From Allobosea sp. BH3 (GTDB taxonomy: Bacteria; Pseudomonadota; Alphaproteobacteria; Rhizobiales; Beijerinckiaceae): a DNA stretch of 64,000 bases. Position numbers and translations under genes: made by a program. Shown piece by piece: positions 7,386-19,108 of the stretch. Within the stretch, counting starts at the first letter, position 1. The number at the start of each line of letters is the position of its first letter. The stretch covers positions 558,001 through 622,000 of the forward strand of contig NZ_JAIMCA010000003.1 in NCBI RefSeq assembly GCF_025499465.1, written 5' to 3'. Under the pieces are notes generated by a model, which saw only the letters and a program-made list of their open reading frames with translations, was not told the origin of the DNA and made no database searches.

Positions 7386-8243
7386 CTAGGCGGGCAGATC
7401 GGCGGTTGCCTGTTCCACTTCGCTGAAGGTCGGGCGGACGTCGCTCATCAGAGCCTTGCGGGCAAACTCGACCGCCATTACCGGCGGCTGACCGCTGATA
7501 TGAGCCAGGAGGCCTACCTTGAGGGAAAGGTAGTATTTGGATTCCGCCTCGTAGATGCGCTTGAGAGACTGCGCCATGGGCCCGAAGAAGCCGTAGGCGA
7601 CGAAGACGCCGAAGAAAGTGCCTACGAGCGCGCCGCCGATCAGATGTCCCAGCACCTCCGGCGGCTCGGTGATCGACCCCATCGTCTTGATCACGCCGAG
7701 CACGGCGGCGACGATGCCGAGCGCCGGTGTTCCGTCTGCGAGCGACTGCATGGCCGAAACGACACGCTCCTGCTCCTGGTGGTGCGTCTCCAGCTCCTCG
7801 TCCATGAGAGCGTCGATCTCGTGGACGTTGTTGGAGCCCATCGTCAGCATGCGCATGTAGTCGCAGACGAACTCGACCGCATGATGGTTCGCCGCAAAAG
7901 TCGGGAAGGCGTTGAACAGCGTCGAATCACTCGGGTTTTCGATGTGCTCTTCGATCGCGAGCACGCCCTTTTGCTTCACAAGCTTGTACAACGAATACTG
8001 CATTCCCAGCAGCTCGACATAGTCTTCCTGCTTGTACTTGGAGCCCTTCATGAGCGTGCCAAGCATGGCGGGCACGGCCTTGAGCACCGGCCCGGGATTG
8101 CCGATGACGAAGGCACCGATCGCTGCACCAAGGATGATAACAAACTCGAATGGCTGCCAAAGGACCAAGAGGTGGCCACCCATCGCCGCGTAGCTGCCGA
8201 AAACGCAGACGAAGACGATGATTGTGCCAACGATCAGCCGCAT
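7386..8243 (-). CDS. motA: Flagellar stator protein MotA
   Basis: This 285-residue protein has a typical MotA start (MRLIVGTIIVFVCVFGSYAAMGG), two N-terminal and two C-terminal membrane segments, and a charged cytoplasmic loop between them. The conserved DGTPALGIVAAVLGVIKTM and GALVGTFFGVFVAYGFFGP carry the stator prolines. A GAGGGTGG site precedes the ATG. It is the first gene of motA-motB. The genes upstream on the same strand (betaine importer) are 215 bp away and probably a separate unit. Confidence 0.96.
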   Translation of the reverse strand: MRLIVGTIIVFVCVFGSYAAMGGHLLVLWQPFEFVIILGAAIGAFVIGNPGPVLKAVPAMLGTLMKGSKYKQEDYVELLGMQYSLYKLVKQKGVLAIEEHIENPSDSTLFNAFPTFAANHHAVEFVCDYMRMLTMGSNNVHEIDALMDEELETHHQEQERVVSAMQSLADGTPALGIVAAVLGVIKTMGSITEPPEVLGHLIGGALVGTFFGVFVAYGFFGPMAQSLKRIYEAESKYYLSLKVGLLAHISGQPPVMAVEFARKALMSDVRPTFSEVEQATADLPA

Positions 8244-8458
8244 GGTTTGCCACCCTCGAACCGCAGCCGCAGCAGGGACTACCCACGCGAAGCCACTATT
8301 GGTCCGAAATGACCTATCAAGGTTAACGCTGGGTTTAGAGCCATTGGCCCGCAGGTTTGTCAGCGTCGTCTCGGGCCGCGGCTTTGAGGTTTGGGGCGGC
8401 CGGCGAGGCCCAGGGGAGGAAATCCGGGTGCAATGAGTCGCCCTCTGCTTGCGGCCCC

Positions 8459-9313
8459 TTAGCGACCCTTCCCCCTTGCCAACACCGCTCCAGCCATACG
8501 GTCGAGCAGGATCGCCAGCAGCACGATCGCCAGCCCGCCGACGAAACCGAGTCCCGGATCGGCACGCTGGAGGCCGAGCAGCACGATCTCGCCCAGGCCC
8601 TTAGCGCCGATCATCGAGGCGACCACCACCATGGCAAGCGCCATCATGATCGCCTGGTTGAGCCCCTGCAGGATCGCCGGGCGGGCCAGGGGCAGCTCGA
8701 CCAGCCAGAGCGTCTGCCGGCCGCTCAGGCCCAGCGCTCGCGAGGCCGCCACCAGCTCGCGGTCGATCTCGCGCAGGCCGAGTTCGGTGAGGCGCGCGAA
8801 GGGCGGCAGCGCGTAGATCACCGTGGCGATCAGAGCCGGCGCCCGGCCCAGCCCCAGCACCATCGCCACCGGGATCAGGTAGACGAAGCTCGGGATCGTC
8901 TGCATCAGGTCGTAGACCGGCGCCAGCACGCGAGAGAGCCGGGGCCAGCGCGCCGCCATGATTCCGAGCGGCAGCCCGAGCATCGCGACCAGCAGCACCG
9001 CCACCGCGATCAACGCCAGCGACTGCATCGTCGCCTGCCAGACGCCGAGCAGCGCGATGGCCGCCGGTAGCGCCGCCATGCCGAGCACGAAGAAGGGACG
9101 TGGCCGCGCCAACAGTGCAGCGCCGGCGACGATGGCGATGCCGACCGGCGGGGAGAGCTGGAGCAGCCCGGCCTCGACCCAGCGCACCGGCGCGGTCAGC
9201 AGCGCGGAGAGGCCGTCGAGACTATCGCCATGGCCGGTGACGACCGCATCGACGGCGCGGTTGACCGCCTGCTGCAGCGCCTTGCCGAGATCGGGCAGCC
9301 AGTTTTCGCTCAC
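8459..9313 (-). CDS. Betaine/choline-type ABC transporter permease (ProW-like)
   Basis: This 284-residue inner-membrane protein has seven or so hydrophobic segments. The binding-protein-dependent permease motif is visible as EIDRELVAASRALGLSGRQTLWLVELPLARPAI, read in two pieces around the EAA loop. It resembles ProW/ChoW permeases for quaternary amines. The GTG start lies 13 bp after the binding-protein gene. No ATPase subunit gene is present on either side, which is unusual because these systems normally have three clustered genes. With the binding protein interrupted, the transporter is probably non-functional as encoded here. Confidence 0.85.
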   Translation of the reverse strand: MSENWLPDLGKALQQAVNRAVDAVVTGHGDSLDGLSALLTAPVRWVEAGLLQLSPPVGIAIVAGAALLARPRPFFVLGMAALPAAIALLGVWQATMQSLALIAVAVLLVAMLGLPLGIMAARWPRLSRVLAPVYDLMQTIPSFVYLIPVAMVLGLGRAPALIATVIYALPPFARLTELGLREIDRELVAASRALGLSGRQTLWLVELPLARPAILQGLNQAIMMALAMVVVASMIGAKGLGEIVLLGLQRADPGLGFVGGLAIVLLAILLDRMAGAVLARGKGR

Positions 9314-9326
9314 CGGTCGGTTTCGC

Positions 9327-10325
9327 TCACAGGCTTGCCGCGACCTTCTGGGCGGCCTCCGCCGGAAGCCAGCGCTTCCACAGCTCGGGCTGTGCCTTGA
9401 GGAAGGCCAGCGCCTGCTGCTCGGGCGTGATGCCCTTCTCGCGCGCCTCGGCTAGCATCTTCGAGGTCATCTCCGCGCTCATGCCATAGGCCTTGAAGAA
9501 GGCGGCGAGCTGCGGCGCCTTCGTCGGGAAATCGACGTTGGCGCCGATGACGACGCGGCTGACCGGATAGGCCGTGGCGCGGGTCGGCGCGTCGTTCGTC
9601 TTCAGCTCGGCCCAGATCTTCTCGTCGAAGGGCGGCTCTTCCAGCTTCACCAGATCATAGGCGCCCAGCAACCAGCTCGGCCCCCACTAATAGAACAGCA
9701 CGGGCCGCTTGCGCTTCAGCGCGGCCTCGATGGCGGCCACCAGCGCTTCGGGCGAGCCGCCGCGGGTGTTGGTGAAATCCTGCGCCAGCCCATAGACGCC
9801 AAGCTTCTTGGTGTTGATGCCCTCGCAGACCCAGCCGGCGACACAATTGTAGAACCGGCCCTTGGACGGCTCCTCGGGATCGGCGAAGAGGTCCTTGTAG
9901 CGCTTGAGGTCGGTGACCGATTTCAGCTCCGGCGCCTTGGCGTCCGGCCCGGAAACGAGATAGCGCGGCACGAACCAGCCCTCGCTGGCGTCCGGGAAGG
10001 TGGTGCCGAGCGGAACCACCCTGCCCGCCTCCGCCGCCTTGACCCAGGCCTCGACCGGGTTCGCCGCCCAGATCTCCATGACGATGTCGACATCGCCGCG
10101 CGCCATTCCGTTGACCAGCGGGGCGATGGCTCCCGGCACCCGCTCGACCTTGCAGCCGAAGCCGCGCTCGGCGATGGCGCTGGCGACGGCGGTGTGGAAG
10201 GCGGCGGAGTCGTAATCGAGCCCGGCCATCTTCAACGGCCGGTCGAGCTCGCAGGCCGCCAGCGGCCCTGCCATCAGGATGCCGAGCGCCATCGCGCCGG
10301 CCTGCAGAACGGTTCTGATCGACAT
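9327..10325 (-). pseudogene. Betaine/choline-type ABC substrate-binding protein, interrupted by an amber codon
   Basis: One continuous frame of 333 codons runs from an ATG with a strong AGGGAGAGG site to the TGA at 9327, but codon 213 is TAG (9687-9689). The residues on both sides join naturally: RPVLFY, then stop, then WGPSWLLGAYDL, where homologues have an aromatic residue. The N-terminus is a signal peptide ending near PLAACE. Downstream residues such as DFPTKAPQLAAFFKAYGM keep the family pattern, so the mutation looks recent. As written, translation yields a 212-residue fragment lacking the second lobe. TAG ends ssb and uvrA normally, so recoding is unlikely. Confidence 0.85.
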
Positions 10326-10583
10326 CGCGCCTCTCCCTGGTTTCGAAGACCCGCCGTTTAACGCGGGACGCCCCGCGCTTGATCCGTCGCCGATGAAGCG
10401 CTCCGCGCCCATAGATCGCGAGGGGCGGAGCGGCGTATTCCTGCCATCTGCTGTCAGCACGATGAGGGGGAGCGGCCTGCGCCGCCACGCCTGCGTGCTA
10501 GACATTGCCGTCGCCCGGCTCGCCGGGCTGGCATGGCCCGGCATTTGCCCTATCTAAAGGGCCTCACCGCAACGGACGCCCCG

Positions 10584-13571
<2,988 letters not shown>

Positions 13572-13622
13572 GCGCAAACGCGCCACTTCCGGCCACAGCT
13601 TGCGGCGCCTTAATCATGGGCG

Positions 13623-14495
13623 CTACGCTTCCTTGAGTTCGCTAGCACTGTAGCGAGCATCGTGCAAATTGAGTAGATCTATCGGACTTGAGGTTGCATA
13701 TCCGATTTGTATAGCGACCTCTTCTACGCTCCTGCGATGGCCTGCGCTTCCAGAAATCACACTATGTCGGTTGACGATGTGCATAGTGCCAACACCGTCG
13801 TAAAGTTGTTCGATTGATGAGTGGTGCGCGTTGAGCACTAAGACTGACGCGCCACGGCCCGCAGCAGCTGCCGCCGCTTCCTTCAATCGCTCTTGGTCCG
13901 ACCAAGAAAAGATATTCTCGTTATACTTTAGAAAACCGTTATTGTTGTGCGCAACGGTATAAGGCGGATCGAGAAAAACAAAATCTCCGTGCCCGGCTTC
14001 TGCCAAGGTCGCTTCAAAATCTTTCGTAGTGATCGAAGCCTTTTGGAGCGCCGATGATACCCATTCGAAATCATCCGTTTCCATCAACACGCGATCTTTT
14101 GTGCCTCTGGGAACATTAAATTCTCCACGCAGATTGACCCTATAAAGGCCGTTCCAACAGGTTCGATTTAGGTAGATGAATCGCGCGGCTTCCGCAGCGC
14201 TTTTGATCTGAGGAGTTGCGCGAGCTTCGTAATAAAAATTATCAGAATGCTTATGGGCATACTCTTCAAGATGCGCGAGCACAGATTGCCAATCATCCCG
14301 GATCGCATTGTAAGTAGCGACCAATTTCTCATTCGCATCAGAAAGAAGCGCGTTGCTGGGCTCTTGGGCAAAGAAAATTGCGCCACCTCCAAGGAACGGC
14401 TCGACATAACGGTCGTAGGATGCAGGGAAGAGCCAAGAAAAGGAGCGCGCCAGCCACCTTTTCCCACCGGCCCACTTCAAAAACGGTTCACGCAT
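13623..14495 (-). CDS. D12-class (Dam-like) adenine-N6 DNA methyltransferase
   Basis: This 290-residue enzyme has the D12 order of motifs: FLKWAGGKRW (residues 6-14), VEPFLGGGAIFF (31-42, the SAM site), RFIYLNRTCWNGLYRVN in the DNA-binding part, and catalytic DPPY at 176-179. It methylates adenine in a sequence I cannot read from the protein. Its ATG lies inside the last codons of the upstream nuclease-like gene (8-bp overlap, ATGCGTGA), so the two are translationally coupled. Base composition is clearly more AT-rich than uvrA or the core genes, which suggests transfer. It converges on uvrA 51 bp away. Confidence 0.92.
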   Translation of the reverse strand: MREPFLKWAGGKRWLARSFSWLFPASYDRYVEPFLGGGAIFFAQEPSNALLSDANEKLVATYNAIRDDWQSVLAHLEEYAHKHSDNFYYEARATPQIKSAAEAARFIYLNRTCWNGLYRVNLRGEFNVPRGTKDRVLMETDDFEWVSSALQKASITTKDFEATLAEAGHGDFVFLDPPYTVAHNNNGFLKYNENIFSWSDQERLKEAAAAAAGRGASVLVLNAHHSSIEQLYDGVGTMHIVNRHSVISGSAGHRRSVEEVAIQIGYATSSPIDLLNLHDARYSASELKEA

Positions 14496-16770
14496 TGGAG
14501 CCTATGACGCCGCTACTCAATAAGCTGTCAAAGACGCTTTCGAGAACCTCGATATCTCGTTCTTTGTACTTTTTACCAAACGGGTGAGCCGGGATCCTAC
14601 GAATGCGATTAACCTCATCAAACCACTTCAAATAACGAGCTGCATGAGACTCGTCAGGCAATCTAATACTCAAAATATCGCTAAAATTTGGCCAATTCTC
14701 CTTAGTTTCGACAATCTTACGAAAATCAATGAAATCAATATAAGTTTCCAGCGGACCTTGATCGTCAACCTCAGCCGCGAGCTGCTTCTTAAAAGCTCCC
14801 TCCAATATATCTTTATTCTTTATCGCTTGTTGAAGATATTTTTCGCCATCATAAATTCGCTTCAACCTGGATACGATAAACGCAGGAACTTGCTCCTGAA
14901 TAATTCGCACACGCTGATCAGCAAGCTTAGTAATCTCCTCTTCGCTCTCCTTCACGAAGTCATCGTATCCTACGGGTGCGAAGCTTGGGAACTTAGCCTT
15001 CACGATGTCCGCGAGGCGATGAAAATATCTCGTGGGACCACCGGAACCGAATGGAACCTTGAACCGCTGCGAAAAGGCATGGTCTGTGGCGGTCTTTATC
15101 ACTTCCAATATCGGCTCCAAGTAACGCCCAACCTCTCCCAGCAGCTCGGTCTCCGTTAGGTTTCTGGGGTCGTTTCCGGTTTCCCTATGGATGAACGGGC
15201 AAAGCTCGCCCAGAAGCCGGATATAAGCCTCAACTGCTACGTTCGTGCAGAGCATGCCGGCCTTGCCAGCGTCCCATCGAACGATGTTTGCCTGCCTAAC
15301 AAGGTCGAAATAGTCGGACAGGGTTGAGGCAGCAGAATTAATCGTCTGCGTTGGGGTATCTCCACTGAGAGGGCCTTGTATAAAACGGGTCGGCTTCGAC
15401 CTCATTCGACCGATCAACCCAGACGATGTGATCGCGTTGATGATAGAGGTGATCGTCAGCGTGCGCTCTGGCCCGTCCGGTAGATCAGCACTTTTGAAGC
15501 GGTCCTCGAAAGGTCCGCCGACATCGGAACGAAGCTGCTCAATAATGCGAGCGGCAATTGCCCGGCTTTGCCGCTGCCGATCTTCCGAGTGGAGGTCCTG
15601 TTCACCTCGCAACTCATCAAGCAGACCCGGTGAAACCATTTTCTGCTGACTATTGATCGTCTTGAAGAGGCGCCCCTCCTCTTCGCTCGCAAGCTTTTCA
15701 AAAGCAATGACAGGCACCCGATGCGTCGGGTGGCTCTCCGCCAACTCAGCATACCCATAAAGGCGATGTTGTCCGTCAATCACCCAAACTGACTTATAAT
15801 CAGATGGGAGAGTTAACATCCCCATCGTGGTTCCATCTTCCGTCTGTGGAGCAGCTTGATCAAATCGAACAGTATTCTTGAAATTCACAATGATTGCGTT
15901 TGCGAAATACCCCCCATCGTGAATGAAATTGGCGACAGCCTGAAGGCGATTTCGTGTGATTAGTCGCTGATAGCTTGGGGCAGCCTCAGGATCACGCAGA
16001 TCGCGATGGTTAACATAGGAAATTGGTAGAAGTTTTCTGGCAGGCGCAACGAAGAAATATGCTTGGCAGCCGCCAACCTTTGTGCGGATGGCTGGAACCT
16101 TTACATCTCGTAGCGCATCGACTTTGGTAGCGGCAAGGTAAGTGGCATGAAACTGAAATCGTCCAGCGGGGCCGAGCCGCTTTGCAATCTCTGAAAAATA
16201 TCGAAGATCCCTTTCACTCACAATGCGGATGTTATGTTGTTCCGCGAGCCCTCTATCCGTTGTACTCCACTCGATATTTCGCGTAACGAAGAGCCAGAGA
16301 AACTTCTGACCACCATCCTTACCAAGGTAATGCTTGAGTGCGTTCGCGATGGCTTTCTTGTTGGCCTCGAATTCTGAAATGTCCTTGCGGAGCGAGCGCT
16401 TGCTTCGCGTCTCACAGGCCTTGCATTCGGCAACAACGACTGTTTCGTCATCAAAGGCCAAGACGTCGATTTGCTTGGTGATCGGCTTGCCGCCGTGCTG
16501 TGACAATTCGACAGTGAACTTCCGACCCGCGTTTAAGTTCGGATAGCCGAAAAGATAAAGCACCGTCCAAAAGTCGTTCTCCAGAAGTTCATCGAAGCTT
16601 TTGGAGCGTTTAAGACGAATCTTCTGACCCCGACCTGGGGCTCGTTCCCAACCATCGGCGATCAATTCATCTGCCTTAGAAGCGACAACGCTTTGAAGAT
16701 CGTAGCGCGACTTTCGCTTCTTATACTCGGCAATGCGAGCCATTTTCTCGCTGACAAGCGGTCTTAGCAT
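14488..16770 (-). CDS. Nuclease-like / DGQHR-domain / HEPN-like multidomain protein (putative defence effector)
   Basis: A 760-residue protein with three recognisable parts. (1) Residues about 60-190 look like a PD-(D/E)XK nuclease core: KQID102VLAF, then E115-C-K117. (2) A DGQHR domain, with VIDGQHRLYGY at 330-340 followed by TINSQQKMVS; this motif defines the DndB-like family of DNA-phosphorothioation-linked proteins. (3) The last 90 residues (NWPNFSDIL, then R724-RIPA-H729) fit a HEPN domain with the R-x4-H RNase-type motif. Composition is AT-rich. It overlaps a DNA methyltransferase gene, the arrangement of a modification-dependent defence locus. No dnd genes are nearby. Domains 1 and 3 are motif-level calls; the function is inferred. 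The start could instead be M10 at 16743. Confidence 0.72.
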   Translation of the reverse strand: MLRPLVSEKMARIAEYKKRKSRYDLQSVVASKADELIADGWERAPGRGQKIRLKRSKSFDELLENDFWTVLYLFGYPNLNAGRKFTVELSQHGGKPITKQIDVLAFDDETVVVAECKACETRSKRSLRKDISEFEANKKAIANALKHYLGKDGGQKFLWLFVTRNIEWSTTDRGLAEQHNIRIVSERDLRYFSEIAKRLGPAGRFQFHATYLAATKVDALRDVKVPAIRTKVGGCQAYFFVAPARKLLPISYVNHRDLRDPEAAPSYQRLITRNRLQAVANFIHDGGYFANAIIVNFKNTVRFDQAAPQTEDGTTMGMLTLPSDYKSVWVIDGQHRLYGYAELAESHPTHRVPVIAFEKLASEEEGRLFKTINSQQKMVSPGLLDELRGEQDLHSEDRQRQSRAIAARIIEQLRSDVGGPFEDRFKSADLPDGPERTLTITSIINAITSSGLIGRMRSKPTRFIQGPLSGDTPTQTINSAASTLSDYFDLVRQANIVRWDAGKAGMLCTNVAVEAYIRLLGELCPFIHRETGNDPRNLTETELLGEVGRYLEPILEVIKTATDHAFSQRFKVPFGSGGPTRYFHRLADIVKAKFPSFAPVGYDDFVKESEEEITKLADQRVRIIQEQVPAFIVSRLKRIYDGEKYLQQAIKNKDILEGAFKKQLAAEVDDQGPLETYIDFIDFRKIVETKENWPNFSDILSIRLPDESHAARYLKWFDEVNRIRRIPAHPFGKKYKERDIEVLESVFDSLLSSGVIGSNA

Positions 16771-17444
16771 GCCCCCCAGAGCCCCGCGATTCGAGTTTTT
16801 TTCAGCCTAAGCGGGTCTTAGCGCCCTCGTCACCACCATTCGCATGTTTCCACAGTACCTTTTTGTAGATGAAGGGAGGAATTCGACGAAAGGCGAAAAG
16901 CGGACATGCTCCACGTCTGACTCCGACCAGACACTTATCCCCGCCCCTTCTCACCCGCCTTATCCTCCCTTCGCCCATCACCCAAACGGGGCGGCCATCC
17001 GGAGGTGTGCCAATGGCTGGGTGGAGGGTCGGCGCCTGCGGCTGGTCTCACAAGCCAGGCTCGGGAGGCTTCGGGGCACCGCCCTGGGGACATTACGATC
17101 CCTGTGCGAGGAGCTCGCTGGAAGGCTCGGCCGGTGACGGACCCGCATGGCGACGACGCGACGACCCGATGAGGGAAACTGGCGTCCAAGCCCGCAGGTC
17201 CTGAGCCACCAAGCCGTATAAGCGCGGCCCGGAGTCCGAAATCGCCGGAGGCGGAGCGCCACGGGGCGTGCGACGGGTGGCTCAATCCCGCCGCGCCGCA
17301 GCCTGGCTCAATGGTTGCGGATCACTCTCGCGCCTCGCGGCGCTCCGCCAGCCCCTATCCAGCAGCCGCCGCGCTCCGGCGCGGGCGGAATCTTTGCGCG
17401 CCTGTCGCTCGGGGGCGGCCGCGCGCCAACCCACAGGAGCTATC
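16771..17444. other. Gene-free stretch with strong secondary-structure potential
   Basis: These 674 bases hold no convincing coding frame. The first 200 bases are the upstream region of the island protein. From about 16990 to 17290 the sequence is GC-rich with several pairings: TGAGCCACC (17202-17210) with GGTGGCTCA (17276-17284), CCTGCGG (17035-17041) with CCGCAGG (17192-17198), and the small hairpin GGGA-N8-TCCC at 17087-17102. This looks like a structured RNA or the junction scar of the island. I could not match it to RNase P RNA, tmRNA, SRP RNA or a known riboswitch, and the strand is undecided. Confidence 0.4.
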
Positions 17445-17771
17445 ATGGCCGCGCGCGACATATCGCCCTTCTCCGCCGAACAGATCGCCGACTTCAACCG
17501 CTCCCAGGCGCAGCGCCGCGAGATGCTGCAGGCGCTGGGCGATGCGTTGGAGGTCTGGCGCGGCTGCCGCGACGCCGCCTGCAAGCGGGCGCGCAGCTGC
17601 CGCCGCAGCGACGGCGCCTGCTTCATCGCCTGCATGCGGTCTTCGTCGGAGGAGGACCGCATGGTGCTCCGCTTCGCGCTGTTGAACCCGAACCCCAGCG
17701 ACGCCGATATCGCGGCGTTGGAGCGGCAGATCGCGCAGATGCAGGGCGAGACGGGGCAGTTGGGGGCGTGA
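17445..17771 (+). CDS. Small Cys-containing hypothetical protein
   Basis: A 108-residue soluble protein of unknown function. It starts at an ATG with an AGGAG site 6 bases upstream; a longer frame upstream (from 17268) is low-complexity and unlikely to be translated. The middle carries four or five cysteines in a short basic stretch (WRGCRDAACKRARSCRR, then GACF and ACMRS), compatible with a small zinc- or redox-active knuckle. The C-terminus ends in a helix ALERQIAQMQGE. I do not recognise a named family. It is followed by repeat elements. Confidence 0.6.
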   Translation: MAARDISPFSAEQIADFNRSQAQRREMLQALGDALEVWRGCRDAACKRARSCRRSDGACFIACMRSSSEEDRMVLRFALLNPNPSDADIAALERQIAQMQGETGQLGA

Positions 17772-17809
17772 GGGGGGCGTTGAAGGGCGCGGGAACCACG
17801 GCGCCTCTT

Positions 17810-17931
17810 CCTTCTCCCAGATGGGAGAAGGTGGCGCGGAGCGCCGGATGAGGGCCTGCCATTGCAATAAGGGGCGGGCCCGTGGTGCTCACGCGATCAA
17901 GGGCGGTCCCTCACCCCTGCCCCTCTCCTAC
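17810..17931. repeat. Palindromic intergenic repeat, family E
   Basis: A CTTCTCCC/GGGAGAAG hairpin is followed by GGTGGCGCGGAGCGCC and GGATGAGGG, and later by CCCTCACCCCTGCCCCTCTCC split around a spacer; GGATGAGGG-type and CCCTCACC-type ends face each other. Only one copy is in the window. It fills the space between the Cys-rich gene and the FkbM gene together with the next repeat. Confidence 0.6.
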
Positions 17932-17968
17932 CCGGGAGCGGGGTTCCCCGCGGTTCCAACGCCCTGCC

Positions 17969-18062
17969 CGTCATGCTCGCCCTTGTGGCGAGCATCCACG
18001 TCTTGAACACTGCGTTCGATGAGAGAAGACGTGGATGGTCGGGACAAGCCCGACCATGACGT
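17969..18062. repeat. Palindromic intergenic repeat, family D (variant)
   Basis: GTCATGCTCGCC...GGCGAGCATCCACGTCTT faces AAGACGTGGATGGTCGGGACAAGCCCGACCATGAC (given here in pieces). Outer GTCATG/CATGAC and inner CCACGTCTT/AAGACGTGG arms pair. It belongs with the elements at 31898, 40553 and 47065 that contain TCGGG-CTTGACCCGA-type cores. Confidence 0.7.
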
Positions 18063-18102
18063 AAGGGCCGAAACGAGGCGAAGGGCGAGCGCCCTCCCCG
18101 CC

Positions 18103-18858
18103 TCAGGCAAACGCCCAGACGTCCTCGGCATAGAGGCCGACATCGTAGCCGGCGGTCTTGAGCTTCACCATCACCTGCCCGATCTCGGCGGCGGGCAGCG
18201 CGCCGATCTCGATCTTGATCAGGCCCGGCCGGTAGCGCGCGAGGTCGAGCTGGGAGAAGACCTCCCAGTCGGCGCCCTCGCAATCGACGAGGAAGGCGTC
18301 GATATGGTCGATGCCGTTGCGGTCGAGCACGGCCTGGAGCGTGTCGGAGGGCACCTCGATCGTCTTGATGAAGGCCTTGAACTTCTCGAAGTTGCCGTCC
18401 GCCTCGCCCCAGACGTCGACGCCCGACATCAGGTTCGTGTCGGTGATCGAGGAGCAGCCGATGAATTCGGGCGGCAGCTTGCCGCTTTCGAGCGCGGCGG
18501 GGTCGAAGGTCTTGACGGTGATGGTGCCGGGCTCGCGCGTCACGGCGAGCTTCTCGATGACGAAGCGCTCGGTGTCCGGGTAGTTGGCGCGCAGGCGCTC
18601 CTGATTATAGGGGATCGGCTCGACCAGGACGGCGCGCGAGCCGGCGATGCGGTTCAGCCAGGGCGTGGCGTCGTCGAAGAGCACGCCGTCGCAGGCGCCG
18701 ACATTGACCATCTGGAAGGGCCGGCCGGAGCCGAGGCGGGCCCGGATGGCAGCCTTCGCGAAGAAGGCCGTGCCGCGCAGCGCCGCACCGCGCTTCAGGA
18801 TGCCGTTGGGCACGGCGAGCGCCGTCGCCACCCGCGCCAGCTCGGATATCGCAGCCAT
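18103..18858 (-). CDS. FkbM family methyltransferase
   Basis: A 251-residue SAM-dependent O-methyltransferase of the FkbM group, which usually methylates sugars of surface glycans or polyketides. The SAM-binding loop is FQMVNVGACDGV (family VDVGANxG), followed by AVLVEPIPYNQERLRANYP. The family C-terminal signature is IDAFLVDCEGADWEVFSQLDL. The start at 18858 has a GGAAGG site; an ATG 24 bases upstream is less well placed. It is divergent from the acyltransferase/ligase pair, which supports a role in glycan decoration. The acceptor is unknown. Confidence 0.85.
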   Translation of the reverse strand: MAAISELARVATALAVPNGILKRGAALRGTAFFAKAAIRARLGSGRPFQMVNVGACDGVLFDDATPWLNRIAGSRAVLVEPIPYNQERLRANYPDTERFVIEKLAVTREPGTITVKTFDPAALESGKLPPEFIGCSSITDTNLMSGVDVWGEADGNFEKFKAFIKTIEVPSDTLQAVLDRNGIDHIDAFLVDCEGADWEVFSQLDLARYRPGLIKIEIGALPAAEIGQVMVKLKTAGYDVGLYAEDVWAFA

Positions 18859-19108
18859 GATAGCCTTCCGCCTTTTGGTCATTTCACAGTTTTCAAGGCC
18901 GCGAAGCTAGCATCGTCCGCTAAAATTTGCCGAAGGTTCTACGCAAGAGCCTTAATGCCGACGGTACGGAACCTTCGAAACATCCGGGAGACTGTTCAAA
19001 ACGTGGCAGGCCGGGCCCGAGCTTCCTCGCACGGCATTTGCGAAGGCTTAGCCCTTATCTGCAACAAGGGCCCGCAGACGTTCCAGAGCGGAACAGGCGG
19101 GAAGTTCG

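Noticed and set aside
8244..8458. Remnant of a betaine ATPase gene between motA and the permease gene
   Set aside because: No Walker or signature motif can be read in any frame of the 215 bp.
9687..9689. Recoding of TAG as an amino acid in the binding-protein gene
   Set aside because: TAG ends ssb, uvrA and the TctC-family gene normally, and no recoding element is visible; a point mutation is simpler.
16990..17290. Cobalamin riboswitch, RNase P RNA, tmRNA or SRP RNA
   Set aside because: Only scattered similarity; the conserved cores (B12 box in the right order, GAGGAAAGTCC, tmRNA acceptor arms, GGAAGCAGCC-type loop) are absent.
17810..18062. CRISPR array
   Set aside because: The repeats here are palindromic, unequal and not regularly spaced; no cas genes are in the window.
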